A DNA stretch of 64,000 bases from JBCDKH01 sp964388485 (GTDB lineage Bacteria > Planctomycetota > Phycisphaerae > Tepidisphaerales > Tepidisphaeraceae), in contig CAYMAS010000007.1 in the NCBI GenBank assembly GCA_964388485.1, forward strand, positions 47,552-111,551, given 5' to 3'. Position 1 is the first letter of the stretch. The number at the start of each line of letters is the position of its first letter. The position numbers and the translations under genes were made by a program. Positions 43,809 to 52,981 of the stretch are shown here, piece by piece. Under the pieces are notes generated by a model that was not told the DNA's origin, did no database searches, and worked only from the letters and a program-made list of their open reading frames with translations.

Positions 43809-44129
43809 TCACTTCACCGTCACGTACCGGCTGACGCTGGCGAGATCGCGGGCGTGTTGCGTCGTCGCGGCGACCTTGGCGGAGGCACCAACCGGCAGAT
43901 CGGGATGCACCTTCCGCGTGTACTTCGTGTAGATCCGGCCACCGCGACGCTTGGGCCGATCCTTGTGGTGCTTCGTGCGGGCATCGATGGGAGCGCGAAA
44001 CTCCGGGTCCGACATGAACAGCCGCTGAACGGTCTTGCGAGCCCCTTCGCTGACAAGGGTCTTGGAGACCGTGACTTCAAAAGTCTGGCCGGGGCGGGAT
44101 TCGAGCGTCGTTGCGGTGTCGGCAGCCAT
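43809..44129 (-). CDS. Small basic conserved protein, unknown function
   Basis: 106 residues, pI high. TFEVTVSKTLVSEGARKTVQRLFMSDP in the N-terminal half and KHHKDRPKRRGGRIYTKYTRKVHPDLPVGASAKVAATTQHARDLASVSRYVTVK in the second. The strand-rich arrangement and the KRRGGRIY motif suggest an OB-like or SH3-like RNA- or DNA-binding protein. It has no match I can name; an S17-like fold was considered but the motifs do not fit. Faces the PEP protease gene tail-to-tail. Confidence 0.5.
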   Translation of the reverse strand: MAADTATTLESRPGQTFEVTVSKTLVSEGARKTVQRLFMSDPEFRAPIDARTKHHKDRPKRRGGRIYTKYTRKVHPDLPVGASAKVAATTQHARDLASVSRYVTVK

Positions 44130-44233
44130 GGTGCGGGATCAAAGGGGCCGCCATGGTAGCGCCTCGAGGGGCGGAGGCAATGGGGTGGAGGAGGAGTCAG
44201 GAGTAAGGAGCGAGGCGAACTCCAATCTGCCTG

Positions 44234-44275
44234 ACTCCTCACTCCTCACTCCGCACTCCTCACTCCTCACTCCTC
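44234..44275. repeat. Heptamer tandem repeat (ACTCCTC)
   Basis: Six copies of actcctc in a row (third copy actccgc), starting 44234, abutting the stop codon (44278-44280) of the efflux gene on the minus strand. Upstream at 44191-44215 is an inverted, imperfect relative (gagtcaggagtaaggagcgag), so the whole 44190-44280 stretch can fold back. Confidence 0.8.
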
Positions 44276-44277
44276 AC

Positions 44278-45765
44278 TCAATCGTCCGCCGGCAGCGGGT
44301 TGACCCGCCAGCCGCCGCCTAGGGAGCGGTAGAGGGCGATGGTGTCGCGCGTCACGGCCGACTCGGCGATCGCTAGGGCGTCTTCCGTTTGGAACAACAG
44401 CGTCTGCGTATCGATGACTCGGTCGAAATCGACGAGGCCATCGGTGTATTGAGCCTCGGCCAACTCGACGGCGCGGCGGGCGGCGGTGACGCTGCTGAAG
44501 AGAATCTCACGTCGGGCTCGGTCCTGGGCCAGATTCGTCAAAGCGTCGGCGACTTCGCTCAAGGCCTCCAGGACGACGCGGCGATATTCGGCTCGGGCAA
44601 TACCGACGCGGGCATCCGCGACGCCGACGAGGGCGCGGAGCGTGCCGCCTTGAAAGATCGGCCAGTTGACCGCCGGGCCGATGCCGAAGGTGCGGCTGTC
44701 CCAGTCGAAAACGTTGTCGGCGTCACCGGCGGCGAAGCCGAAGTTGCCGGCGAGGCTGAACCGGGGCAGCAGGTCGGCTTCGCTGGCACCGACGCGGCTG
44801 AAGGCGGCGGCGAGTTCGCGTTCGGCGCGGCGGATGTCAGGTCGACGCCGCACCAAATCCGCCGGCAGGCCAATAGCGATCTCTCCGTCCGTCGTCGGCA
44901 CGGGCAGGTCACCGGTGACGACTTCGTCCGTGTAGGCCGGCTCTTCCCCGGCGAGCAGGGCGAGTCGGTTGCGGGCCACCTGCAACTGTGCCCGCAGTGC
45001 CGGCACCGTCGCGCGGGTCTGCAGGACGTTCGACAAAGCCTGCGACACGTCGAGTTGCGTCGTCAGCCCGCCCTCGAACCGAGCCTCGGCCAGACGCAGC
45101 GACCGCTCCTGGATCTGCACGTTCTCTTCGGCAATGCGGAGGCGATTCTGCAGTTCGCGAATCTCAACGTACACCTCGGCCACGTCGGCGGCGAGGGCGA
45201 CTCGAATGGCTTGGAGGTCGTAGAAGCTTGCCTCGACGAGGCGGTCCGCTTCCTGCACGCGTCGAGCAATGCGGCCAAACAGATCGAGTTCCCACGAGAA
45301 GCCGCCGGTGACTTCCCACAGGTCCGTTTCCGGCTGGAAGGCGAAACCCTCACTGCTGTCGCCGCCGGTGACTGCGGCGAAGCCGTCAAGGTTCTCGCTG
45401 ATGCGGCTCCGCGTGTAGCCGGCGCTGAGATCGATACTCGGCACGCGGGCACCGTTTTCGGCGGCACGCAGGAAGCGGTTCTCCAGCAAGCGGGCGACGG
45501 CTTCCTGCACGTCCGGGCTCGCGACCACGGCCCGCTTGACGACGCGGGTCATCTGCTCGTCGCCGAAGCGGGTCCACCAGTCGGTCAAGTCCTGCTCAGT
45601 CGTCGTGACATTCGGATCGCCATCCACGCCTGCCCAGACAAACGGCATCTCGGCCGGCGAGGGTGCATCGTACTCGGGACCAACCATGCAGCCGGACAGG
45701 AGGACCGGGAATGCGAGAACCCGTAGGTCGTGCTTCAGCACGACGCTCAGCGTGCGACGAGTCAT
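44278..45765 (-). CDS. RND efflux outer-membrane lipoprotein (NodT/OprM family)
   Basis: About 495 residues from ATG 45765; the frame also has a TTG at 45816 that overlaps the permease stop (TTGA). Signal peptide with lipobox LLSGCMVGPEY, then the TolC-like two-repeat helical barrel: IRVALAADVAEVYVEIRELQNRL, ALSNVLQTRATVPALRAQLQVARNRLALLAGE, VRRRPDIRRAERELAAAFSRVGASEADLLPRFSL, TALSEVADALTNLAQDR-like helix, and the C-terminal YTDGLVDFDRVIDTQTLLFQTEDALAIAESAVTRDTIALYRSLGGGW, all OprM hallmarks. It completes the tripartite pump with the adaptor and permease upstream. The stretch coding for the signal peptide contains a perfect inverted repeat. Confidence 0.9.
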   Translation of the reverse strand: MTRRTLSVVLKHDLRVLAFPVLLSGCMVGPEYDAPSPAEMPFVWAGVDGDPNVTTTEQDLTDWWTRFGDEQMTRVVKRAVVASPDVQEAVARLLENRFLRAAENGARVPSIDLSAGYTRSRISENLDGFAAVTGGDSSEGFAFQPETDLWEVTGGFSWELDLFGRIARRVQEADRLVEASFYDLQAIRVALAADVAEVYVEIRELQNRLRIAEENVQIQERSLRLAEARFEGGLTTQLDVSQALSNVLQTRATVPALRAQLQVARNRLALLAGEEPAYTDEVVTGDLPVPTTDGEIAIGLPADLVRRRPDIRRAERELAAAFSRVGASEADLLPRFSLAGNFGFAAGDADNVFDWDSRTFGIGPAVNWPIFQGGTLRALVGVADARVGIARAEYRRVVLEALSEVADALTNLAQDRARREILFSSVTAARRAVELAEAQYTDGLVDFDRVIDTQTLLFQTEDALAIAESAVTRDTIALYRSLGGGWRVNPLPADD

Positions 45766-45795
45766 GTGGCGGAGGCATCGTGCTGAAGCACGACC
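45726..45795. repeat. Paired palindromic 18-mers in the 5' end of the OprM-like gene
   Basis: ggtcgtgcttcagcacga at 45726-45743 and its exact reverse complement at 45778-45795. Each arm is itself almost palindromic (tcgtgct...agcacga). The first copy lies inside the signal-peptide coding region, the second between the permease stop and the ATG. It can form two small hairpins or one long stem. Confidence 0.75.
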
Positions 45796-45812
45796 TGCAG
45801 GAGAGGACTTGC

Positions 45813-48800
45813 TCAAGCGGGCACTCCTTGAACGACAGGGCCTTCGTTGAACCGTTCGGCTTCGGGATCAGGCCGGACGCGCAGGCCGAGGGTCTGCTTG
45901 AGGTCCATGACGATCGACAGCATGGCGGGCGTGACGAAGAGGGTGAAGACGGTCGAGACGAAGAGCCCGCCGACGACGACGGCACCGAGTCCGCGATAGA
46001 GCTCGGTGCCGCTGCCGGGGATGAGGACCAGCGGCAGCATGCCGCCGACGCTCGTGAGCATCGACATGAAGATGGGCCGGACGCGGCTGCGGACGGCCTC
46101 AGTGATCGCGCGTCGCGGGCCGATGCCGTCGTTGGTCTTGTCGCCGTGGCAGTCGATGCCCGACTCGTCGAGCTCGTCGGGCGTCATGCGGAGGAAGTTG
46201 TTCGTCTGCTCGACGATCAGGATCGCGTTGTTGACCACGGTGCCGGATAGGATGATGAAGCCGAGCATCGCCAGCACGTCGAGATTCGTCGTCGGCATGT
46301 AGCGGTCGGTGCCGGTCCAGAAGTTGATCAGCCATAAGCCGACGAACCCGCCGAACGTCGCCAGCGGCACGGTCAGCATGATCACGAACGGGTAGCTCCA
46401 GCTTTGGAACAACACGCACATGAGCAGGTAGACGATGAAGAGGGCAATGACCGCGCTCGAACCGAGCGTGCCCAGGATCGAGCCGTCGCCGAGCAGCGTC
46501 TGCTGGATATCGCTCAAGGCGTCAGCCGTGCCGGCGACGTTGGTGCGGACACTTTCGGGGATCGCACCTTGGTCGCGAAGCTCGCTGATGGTGCCGTTGA
46601 TGTCACTGATTGCTGTGGCCAGCGGCACGCCCTTGGCGGCGGTGGCTTCGAGCGTCACCGCCTTTTCACCAGCGACGCGACGAATGACGGTGGGGCTTTG
46701 TGCTTCGACAATGTCAGCCACCTCGCTCAGCGACACGAGCGAGCCTCGCGGCGTCGCGACGGGCGCGTCGGCGAGCCGGTCGATCGCAGAGGCTCCGTCC
46801 GTCGCACCGACACTGGCGGCGGTGACGATGGTGACGTCGCGAAGCTCGTCGGGGTACTGGTACGCGTCGGAGAGGATGATGCCGTCGCCGAGGGCGCTGG
46901 CGGTGAGGCCGACGTCTGCCGGAGTCAGGCCGACGTCGGTGGCCCGGAGGTTGTCAGGCCGGACCGACAGTTGGGGGCCCTGCAGATTGAAGTTGGCCGG
47001 CTTGGGTTGAACCGAGTCGACCTTTGGCCGCAGTGCGCCGAAGAGGGCGCCGGCGGCGTTCTGCACCTCTTCCAGATTCTCGCCCGTCACATCGATGCTC
47101 ACCGCCGCACCGCTGCCGCCGCCAAGGCGGAAAATCGGCGGCTGGAAGCTGAACGCGAACGTGCCAGGCACGTCGCCGGTCGCCTTCTGGAACAAGGGCT
47201 GAATGTCGACCACGCGTTGGTCGTCGAGGCTGATCGCGCCGTGGAAGATCGTGTCCTGTCCGGCGAGGCCCACGATGAAGTAGTTCTCCAACGGTGGCGG
47301 CGTGACTTCGAACGGCTCGCCGTCGGGTCCCATTGCCTGCACGCTCGGCAAGTTATCTGCCGCCTCGTCGAGCGAGACGTCGCCTCGGACGACTTCGTAG
47401 CCGGCGTCGTAGTAGGTGCTGGTATCGGCCTCGACCTGCTCGCCCATCTCACTCAGCTTCTCGACGTTGTAACCCGGCGGCGGGATGATGAGGCCGAAGA
47501 TGATGTTCCGGTTCCCCTGCGGCAGGTAGTCGAACGGCGGCAGCAGGGCGACGACGCCGATCACCACGAGCACCATCGCTGTCCCCACCGTTGCAAACCG
47601 GCCGATCCATGAGCCGTTGATCATGTGGATCGAATCGGCGAAGTAGGCCGGCACGTTCGAAAAAGGGTTGAGCTTCTCGAACGTCGACTTCTTCCTAACA
47701 GGCCGCAGATCACCCGTATCGTCTTCACGTTTCTGCGGCTTGAGCAGCAACGCGGCCGCACTGGGAATGACCAGGACGCTCACGACATAGCTCACGAGCA
47801 CGGCCGAACAGATCGCGATGCCCAGGTCGCGAAAGAGCTGGCCGACCTGCTGCTGGATGAGCAGCACCGGCACGAAGACCACGACCGTCGTCAGCGTGCT
47901 GGCCAAGACCGCCAGAGCCACCTCCTTAGTGCCGTCGTACGCGGCACGCGTCGGCGACTTCTGCATCTCCAGGTGCCGATAGATGTTCTCCAGCACCACG
48001 ATCGAGTTGTCGACCACGAGCCCGATCGCAAACGCCGCCCCGGCGAGGCTGACGACGTTGACCGTCCGGCCCAGCAGAATCATCGCGATGCTCGCCGCAA
48101 GAACGCTCGTCGGAATCGCCAACGCCACGATGCCGACGCTGCGGATGGAGCGGAGGAACAGAAGCAGCACGACCACCGCCAAGGCAGCACCGATGAGCAG
48201 GTTGTTCCGCACCATCGAGATCGCCTGCTCGACGTAGATCGTCTCGTCGTACACCTGCCGCAACCGGACGGTGCCTTCGAGGTTGCGACTCTGGGCGAAC
48301 TGATCGAGCAGGCCGCCGGCGCTGTTCATCATCTCGATCTCGGCCTGCATCCGCCGCATGACGCCCAGCACGTTGCTGCCGAGTTCGCGTTGAAAGTTCA
48401 TCGCCAAAACCGGCACGCCGCGGCTGCGGATGAAGCTGCTCGCCTCGCGGTAGCTTTCTTCGACCGTCGCCACGTCGCTGAGAAAGACCTGACCCGAATC
48501 GTCCTGACGAATCACTGTCTGCTCCGCCTCGGCAATGCTGTCCCACCTCGCAGGCACGCGAATGCTCACGTCGCGATCGCCCTCGGCCAACGCGCCGCCG
48601 GAAAAGTCGGCGTTAGCGGACTGGATCGCCGCGACGAGCTCGCTCATCGTGATGCCACGTCGCGCCAAGGCCTCGACGTCGACGCGCACCTGCAGCTCCC
48701 GCTCCCGGCCGCCGAGCACGTTGACCTTGCTCATGCCCTCGAGCCGCTCGAGTCGCGGGGCGACGTTGTTCTCGACGAAGTCGAAGAATTCCTGCACGTC

Positions 48801-49268
48801 CGCCGACGGAATCGGGGTGCCGTCCGCCTCTTCCCGCTCTACGACGACCCAGGCGATGTAGTCGTTGCTCTCGGGATCCTCCGCTTCGACCACCGGCTGA
48901 AGCACGTTGTCCGGATAGCCCGGCACGCGACTGATGAGCTGGTCGACCTCGTACGTCGCCGCCTGCACATCCACGCCCAAGCCCAGCTCGATGCGGATCT
49001 GGCCCTGCCCGCGGTTGGCGGTGCTGGTCATCCGTTCAAGACCCGACAGCTCGCGAAGCACGTCCTCCTGCGGGACGAGGATGTCGTTCTCCACGTCCTG
49101 CGGCAGCGCGTTCGGGTAGGCCGTCGTAACGCTGATGACGCCCTTTTCGATTTGCGGCGTCATCTCCACCGGCACGCCGGTGAAGGCGAGGTAGCCGCTG
49201 AGGAGCGTCAGCAGGATGCCGACTGCCACGGTGATCGGCTGCTTGATGGCGAGCTGAATCGGATTCAC
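45813..49268 (-). CDS. RND-family efflux permease (AcrB/HAE type)
   Basis: 1151 residues, about 100 longer than AcrB because of charged inserts (around 520-560, PQKREDDTGDLRPVRKKS) and in the periplasmic loops. Twelve transmembrane segments; TM1 MNPIQLAIKQPITVAVGILLTLLSGYLAF, proton-relay helix AGAAFAIGLVVDNSIVVLENIYRHLE, where AcrB has two Asp this protein has DN, like many hydrophobe exporters, and the second half WSYPFVIMLTVPLATFGGFVGLWLI, LGFIILSGTVVNNAILIVEQ. Porter domains between. Exports hydrophobic compounds from the periplasm and inner leaflet by proton antiport. The start overlaps the adaptor gene stop by four bases and the stop overlaps the TTG of the OprM-like gene: one tightly coupled operon. 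Confidence 0.93.
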   Translation of the reverse strand: MNPIQLAIKQPITVAVGILLTLLSGYLAFTGVPVEMTPQIEKGVISVTTAYPNALPQDVENDILVPQEDVLRELSGLERMTSTANRGQGQIRIELGLGVDVQAATYEVDQLISRVPGYPDNVLQPVVEAEDPESNDYIAWVVVEREEADGTPIPSADVQEFFDFVENNVAPRLERLEGMSKVNVLGGRERELQVRVDVEALARRGITMSELVAAIQSANADFSGGALAEGDRDVSIRVPARWDSIAEAEQTVIRQDDSGQVFLSDVATVEESYREASSFIRSRGVPVLAMNFQRELGSNVLGVMRRMQAEIEMMNSAGGLLDQFAQSRNLEGTVRLRQVYDETIYVEQAISMVRNNLLIGAALAVVVLLLFLRSIRSVGIVALAIPTSVLAASIAMILLGRTVNVVSLAGAAFAIGLVVDNSIVVLENIYRHLEMQKSPTRAAYDGTKEVALAVLASTLTTVVVFVPVLLIQQQVGQLFRDLGIAICSAVLVSYVVSVLVIPSAAALLLKPQKREDDTGDLRPVRKKSTFEKLNPFSNVPAYFADSIHMINGSWIGRFATVGTAMVLVVIGVVALLPPFDYLPQGNRNIIFGLIIPPPGYNVEKLSEMGEQVEADTSTYYDAGYEVVRGDVSLDEAADNLPSVQAMGPDGEPFEVTPPPLENYFIVGLAGQDTIFHGAISLDDQRVVDIQPLFQKATGDVPGTFAFSFQPPIFRLGGGSGAAVSIDVTGENLEEVQNAAGALFGALRPKVDSVQPKPANFNLQGPQLSVRPDNLRATDVGLTPADVGLTASALGDGIILSDAYQYPDELRDVTIVTAASVGATDGASAIDRLADAPVATPRGSLVSLSEVADIVEAQSPTVIRRVAGEKAVTLEATAAKGVPLATAISDINGTISELRDQGAIPESVRTNVAGTADALSDIQQTLLGDGSILGTLGSSAVIALFIVYLLMCVLFQSWSYPFVIMLTVPLATFGGFVGLWLINFWTGTDRYMPTTNLDVLAMLGFIILSGTVVNNAILIVEQTNNFLRMTPDELDESGIDCHGDKTNDGIGPRRAITEAVRSRVRPIFMSMLTSVGGMLPLVLIPGSGTELYRGLGAVVVGGLFVSTVFTLFVTPAMLSIVMDLKQTLGLRVRPDPEAERFNEGPVVQGVPA

Positions 49269-50506
49269 CGGCCGGCTCCTTCCGGACGAGTGGCGGGGGT
49301 GGCGGGGGTGGCGGTCACGTCGCCGCCAATGGGCGGAGCTTCGGCCAAGGGCTGACCTGGGAAGAAGATTCGCTCGCCGCCTTCGCGAACGACTCGCATG
49401 CCCGGCTGGAACGGGCCTTGGGGTTCCGTTGTCAAGATTGCGTCGCCGCTCCGACGGAAAGCGACGTCGACCGGCTGCGGGATGCCGATCGTGCCGTTCT
49501 CGTCGTCGAGGGCGAGGTAGACGAAGAACCCGTTCGCGTTCCGCAGCAGGGCGTCGGTCGGCACGATCAATCGCGGTGCATCACCACCGGCCGGCAGCTC
49601 CGCGGTCACGCTCATGCCCGGCAGCAGGTCGATGCCGTCCGGTGCCCGCACGTCCGCCACGATGCTGTAGCGACGCGACCGCGGATCGAGGTCGCCCACC
49701 ACGCGGAACTTCTCGATCTCCAACTCCGTCCCGCCGACGTCGAGCCGGATGACAGCAGTCGCCTCGTCGAGGAATCGCGGATCGAGCGACTCGGGTGCAT
49801 CGAGTACCGCCTCGTACGTGCCGTCGCTGATAACCGTGCCGATCGTGTCGCCAGAGTTGAGGAACTCGCCCAACTCTGCGTCGCGGCTTAACACGGAGCC
49901 GGCGAACGGCGTTCGCACCGTTGTATCTTCGAGTCGCACCTGCACGCCGTCGAGTCGTTTGCGGACGGCGGCGAGTTGCTTTTGGGCGGCTTCGACGCGG
50001 GACTCGGCGACGCTTACGGCGGTACGGGCCGTTTGCAGCTCGATCTCGCTCACCGCACCGGGTGCACGATTGGCGGCGGATTCGCGGCTCTGCAGGTCCG
50101 TGCGGGTCAATTGCAGCTCCGCCTCACGCTCGGCCACCGTGGCCTCGGCCGCGGCGACGTCGGCTTCGATGCCGGCAACTTCTTCATCGAGACGCCGCGA
50201 GTCGATGCGGATAAGCACGTCGTCGAGTTCGACCGTCTGCCCTTCGTCGAACTCGACGGCAACGACGCGGCCTGGCTCGATGTTGGCGACGTTGCTCCGC
50301 TGCTTGGCCCGCAGGCTGCCGGTGACGCGACGGGTCTGGGCGACGGACTCCATGCGAATGGGAGCGAACCGCACCTGCGCCGGCGGTGGGCCCTGCTGGT
50401 CGCCGGGTGGTCCTCCTTGCTGCGGCTCGTCGTCGCCGCCGCAGCCGAAGGCCAGGACGGGGCAAAGCAGAACCAGCGTCCTTAAGACGATCCGAGCGGC
50501 GGTCAC
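49265..50506 (-). CDS. RND efflux periplasmic adaptor (HlyD/AcrA family)
   Basis: 413 residues. Signal with lipobox LAFGCGGDDEP, Pro/Gln-rich linker, then a biotinyl-lipoyl-like half (GRVVAVEFDEGQTVELDDVLIRIDSRRLDEEVAG), a long hairpin coiled coil (about 110-190), the second lipoyl half (VRTPFAGSVLSRDAELGEFLNSGDTI), beta-barrel and membrane-proximal domain (GMSVTAELPAGGDAPRLIVPTDALL). It bridges permease and outer-membrane channel. GTG start. First gene of the operon; a 16-bp palindrome lies 57 bases upstream. Confidence 0.9.
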   Translation of the reverse strand: MTAARIVLRTLVLLCPVLAFGCGGDDEPQQGGPPGDQQGPPPAQVRFAPIRMESVAQTRRVTGSLRAKQRSNVANIEPGRVVAVEFDEGQTVELDDVLIRIDSRRLDEEVAGIEADVAAAEATVAEREAELQLTRTDLQSRESAANRAPGAVSEIELQTARTAVSVAESRVEAAQKQLAAVRKRLDGVQVRLEDTTVRTPFAGSVLSRDAELGEFLNSGDTIGTVISDGTYEAVLDAPESLDPRFLDEATAVIRLDVGGTELEIEKFRVVGDLDPRSRRYSIVADVRAPDGIDLLPGMSVTAELPAGGDAPRLIVPTDALLRNANGFFVYLALDDENGTIGIPQPVDVAFRRSGDAILTTEPQGPFQPGMRVVREGGERIFFPGQPLAEAPPIGGDVTATPATPATRPEGAGR

Positions 50507-50562
50507 GCCTGCACGCTAGCGGTAGCAGCCCTTCTGGCAAACACCTGTTTTAGAATGTTTCG

Positions 50563-50578
50563 ATGATTACCTAATCAT
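50563..50578. promoter_or_regulatory. Palindromic operator candidate upstream of the efflux operon
   Basis: atgatta-cc-taatcat: two perfect 7-base arms around a 2-base spacer, AT-rich in a GC-rich genome, 57 bases before the GTG of the adaptor gene. Its size and form fit a dimeric winged-helix or TetR/MarR-type repressor. No regulator gene is adjacent. Confidence 0.5.
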
Positions 50579-50646
50579 GCAGGACAGTCGGCCGCGCCCC
50601 GTCACGCCGCTCGGTTGCATTCAGTCTTGGATCGCCCGTTGTCTGA

Positions 50647-50809
50647 GAGCCGCGGACCCACGGTCCGCCGGTCTGACGATGAAGCCACCTGCAGCGACTT
50701 CCGCTTTCTCCCGGAAATGCTTCGTTCGCGAAGAGACTGCTCTGGGAGAAGGCGGGACGTGCTGCAGCGATCAACATCGTCAGACCGGCGGACCGTGGGT
50801 CCGCGGCTC
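50647..50809. repeat. 163-bp element with 35-bp perfect inverted repeats
   Basis: Arms 50647-50681 and 50775-50809 are exactly complementary over 35 bases (gagccgcggacccacggtcc...). The 93-base centre holds further partial complementarity (cttccgctttctcccgg with ctgggagaaggcggga). No protein is encoded. It lies in the 485-base gap between the divergent efflux operon and the secretin. MITE-like or a large RNA hairpin. Confidence 0.8.
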
Positions 50810-50991
50810 ACGGACGACGCAATCTTCCTCGCTCCCCGCGCGACAGACTTACCGGACCCTGACCAACGTGAAGCTGGGTAATTGGCAAGACGCCCTTCGT
50901 ATTCGACCTTCCCCTCGACGCAGTGAGCCGGCGGACGATTCCGCCACCACGCCAGGGCTCGCGACGACGACTCACACACGAAGGAACGCCC

Positions 50992-52971
50992 ATGTCGCGC
51001 CAGATGGAACTCCAGCCCAACGCTTTAACGGCCCGCAAGGCCAGCCGCCGCATTGCCTTTGCCGCCGGCCTCGCCGTGGCGACGCTCTGCGGCCACCTCG
51101 CCGCCAACCCTTTCGAGGCCAAGGCCACGAGCGACGAGCCTGTCGAGGTCCCCGCCACGCTGCCGGCCTTGCCGGACGATCCGTTTGCCGACGACGCCGA
51201 TGCCGCCGTCGTCCCCGAGCCGTCGAGCGAAACCGACGGTGCCGTCGCCTACGACGCGGCCACCGACACGCTCGACATCAAGGTCAGCAACGCCGACCTC
51301 ATCGACATCCTCCGCATGCTCGCCGAGCAGAGCGAACGCAACCTGATCGCCAGCAAGAATGTCGCCGGCGTTGTATCGGCCAATCTCTACGACGTCACGC
51401 TCGCCGAAGCCCTCGACGCGATCCTCAAGACGAACAACCTCGCCATGAAGGAAGAGGGCCGCTTCGTCTATGTCTACACGCAGGAAGAACTCGACGAACT
51501 CGAGGAAGCGGACCGGCAAATCGAGACGCGAGCCTTTCGCCTCTATCACACGCCTCCGGGCATGGCCGCGTCGATGCTCGCTCCCGCGCTGAGCGAACAG
51601 GCGATCATCAGCGTCAGCGACGATCCGGTCGGAGGCGTCGCGAGCAACGCGGCCGACGGCGGCGGCTACGCCTACTCGGCCGGCGACGTCCTGATCGTCA
51701 GCGACTATGCCGAAAACCTCGACAAGGTGGTGGAACTGCTCGAAGACATCGACCGCCGACCCGAGCAGGTGCTCGTCGAAGCAACGATCCTGTCAGCGAC
51801 GCTCACCGAGGACAACCAACTCGGCGTGGACTTCAACCTGGTGGGCGGCGTCGATTTCAATCTTGTCAACTTCCTGCCAGGCGGACAGCTCGCTTCGGGC
51901 GGTGTCGAAACGGACACAGGAGCCGACCTGCCGGTTTATGGCGGCGGCACGGGGACCAACTTCGCCGGTGCCACCAACAATGGCCTCAAGGTCGGCTTCG
52001 TCGCCGGCGACGCATCAGTCTTCCTTTCCGCCCTCGAAGGCGTGACGGATTCGACCGTGCTTGCCAACCCGAAGGTGCTGGCGGTCAACAAGCAGAAGGG
52101 CGAAGTCCTCGTCGGCCGCCAGGACGGCTACCTGACGACGACGCTCACCGAGACCAGTGCGACGCAGGACGTCCAGTTCCTCGAAACCGGCACCAAACTC
52201 GTCTTCCGCCCCTTCATCTCCCGTGACGGCTACGTCCGACTCGAGATTCACCCCGAGGACTCCGCCGGCGGCGTCGATGAGCGTGGCTTGCCCAGCAAGG
52301 TCACTACGCAGGTGACGAGCAACGTCATGGTCAAGGACGGCCACACGATCGTCATCGGCGGGCTGTTCCGGGAAAGCACGATCGTTGCCAAGGCTCACGT
52401 GCCGATCCTTGGAAACATTCCGATCCTCGGCCGCGCTTTCGGGAGGCAGGCGGACGCGATGGTTCGCGAAGAGATCATCATCATGCTCACGCCCCACGTC
52501 ATCAAGGACGACGACGCCTATGCGGCCATGGGCGAGAAGGAGCGGGTCCGGGCCGAGCGGCTTCGCGTCGGCACGCGGAGCGGCATGATGTTTTGGGGTC
52601 GCGAGCGTCAGGCCCAGGCCAACTACCGCAAGGCCATCGACGCCATGAGCGGTGAGGATCCCAATCCCGGCCGCGCCCGCTACCACCTCAACGCGGCCCT
52701 GCACCTCAACCCATCGTTCCTGGAAGCCATGGAGCTTCGCGAGCGGCTGACGGGTGACGCGATGGTCGCCGCCGACGGCAGCAGCATCCGCAGCTTTGTC
52801 CAGCGGGCCATCCGCGACGAGATCCGCGAGGCCCAGGAGTCGAAAGACGAGCAGGAGCAACGCGAGATGCCCGACGACGACCCGAAGCTCGAGCAGCCGC
52901 GTGACGCCTTGCCGGGCGACGAGCCGGACCTGATCACGGTCGCCGCCCCGACCGAGTCGGCCAGCGAGTGA
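50992..52971 (+). CDS. Secretin (GspD/PilQ family)
   Basis: 659 residues. Signal sequence (about 15-43, RRIAFAAGLAVATLCGHLAA). A STN/N0-like domain (DTLDIKVSNADLIDILRMLAEQSERNLIAS ... LYDVTLAEALDAILKTNNLAMKEEG) and N1-type domain (about 170-260, AFRLYHTPPGMAASMLAPALSEQ) precede the secretin barrel: VDFNLVGGVDFNLVNF, STVLANPKVLAVNKQKGEVLVGRQDGYLTTT and VPILGNIPILGRAFGR...EEIIIMLTPHVIKDD, all family hallmarks. A 150-residue acidic, helical extension (TPR-like, AALHLNPSFLEAMELRERL) follows, which is longer than usual. RBS aaggaa lies 8 bases before the ATG. Forms the outer-membrane ring of a type II/IV pilus-like system; a TPR lipoprotein follows. Other system components are not seen. Confidence 0.92.
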   Translation: MSRQMELQPNALTARKASRRIAFAAGLAVATLCGHLAANPFEAKATSDEPVEVPATLPALPDDPFADDADAAVVPEPSSETDGAVAYDAATDTLDIKVSNADLIDILRMLAEQSERNLIASKNVAGVVSANLYDVTLAEALDAILKTNNLAMKEEGRFVYVYTQEELDELEEADRQIETRAFRLYHTPPGMAASMLAPALSEQAIISVSDDPVGGVASNAADGGGYAYSAGDVLIVSDYAENLDKVVELLEDIDRRPEQVLVEATILSATLTEDNQLGVDFNLVGGVDFNLVNFLPGGQLASGGVETDTGADLPVYGGGTGTNFAGATNNGLKVGFVAGDASVFLSALEGVTDSTVLANPKVLAVNKQKGEVLVGRQDGYLTTTLTETSATQDVQFLETGTKLVFRPFISRDGYVRLEIHPEDSAGGVDERGLPSKVTTQVTSNVMVKDGHTIVIGGLFRESTIVAKAHVPILGNIPILGRAFGRQADAMVREEIIIMLTPHVIKDDDAYAAMGEKERVRAERLRVGTRSGMMFWGRERQAQANYRKAIDAMSGEDPNPGRARYHLNAALHLNPSFLEAMELRERLTGDAMVAADGSSIRSFVQRAIRDEIREAQESKDEQEQREMPDDDPKLEQPRDALPGDEPDLITVAAPTESASE

Positions 52972-52981
52972 GCGTTCCGAC

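Noticed and set aside
43809..44129. Ribosomal protein S17
   Set aside because: Size and charge fit but the conserved S17 motifs are not present; left as unknown.
44234..44275. Possible CRISPR-like array
   Set aside because: Units are 7 bases with no spacers; a simple tandem repeat.
44389..45726. Long plus-strand frame opposite the OprM-like gene
   Set aside because: No domain, low-complexity composition, antisense to a clear gene.
47625..49355. Long plus-strand frame opposite the RND permease
   Set aside because: His/Arg/Asp-rich shadow with no domain; the permease is unmistakable.
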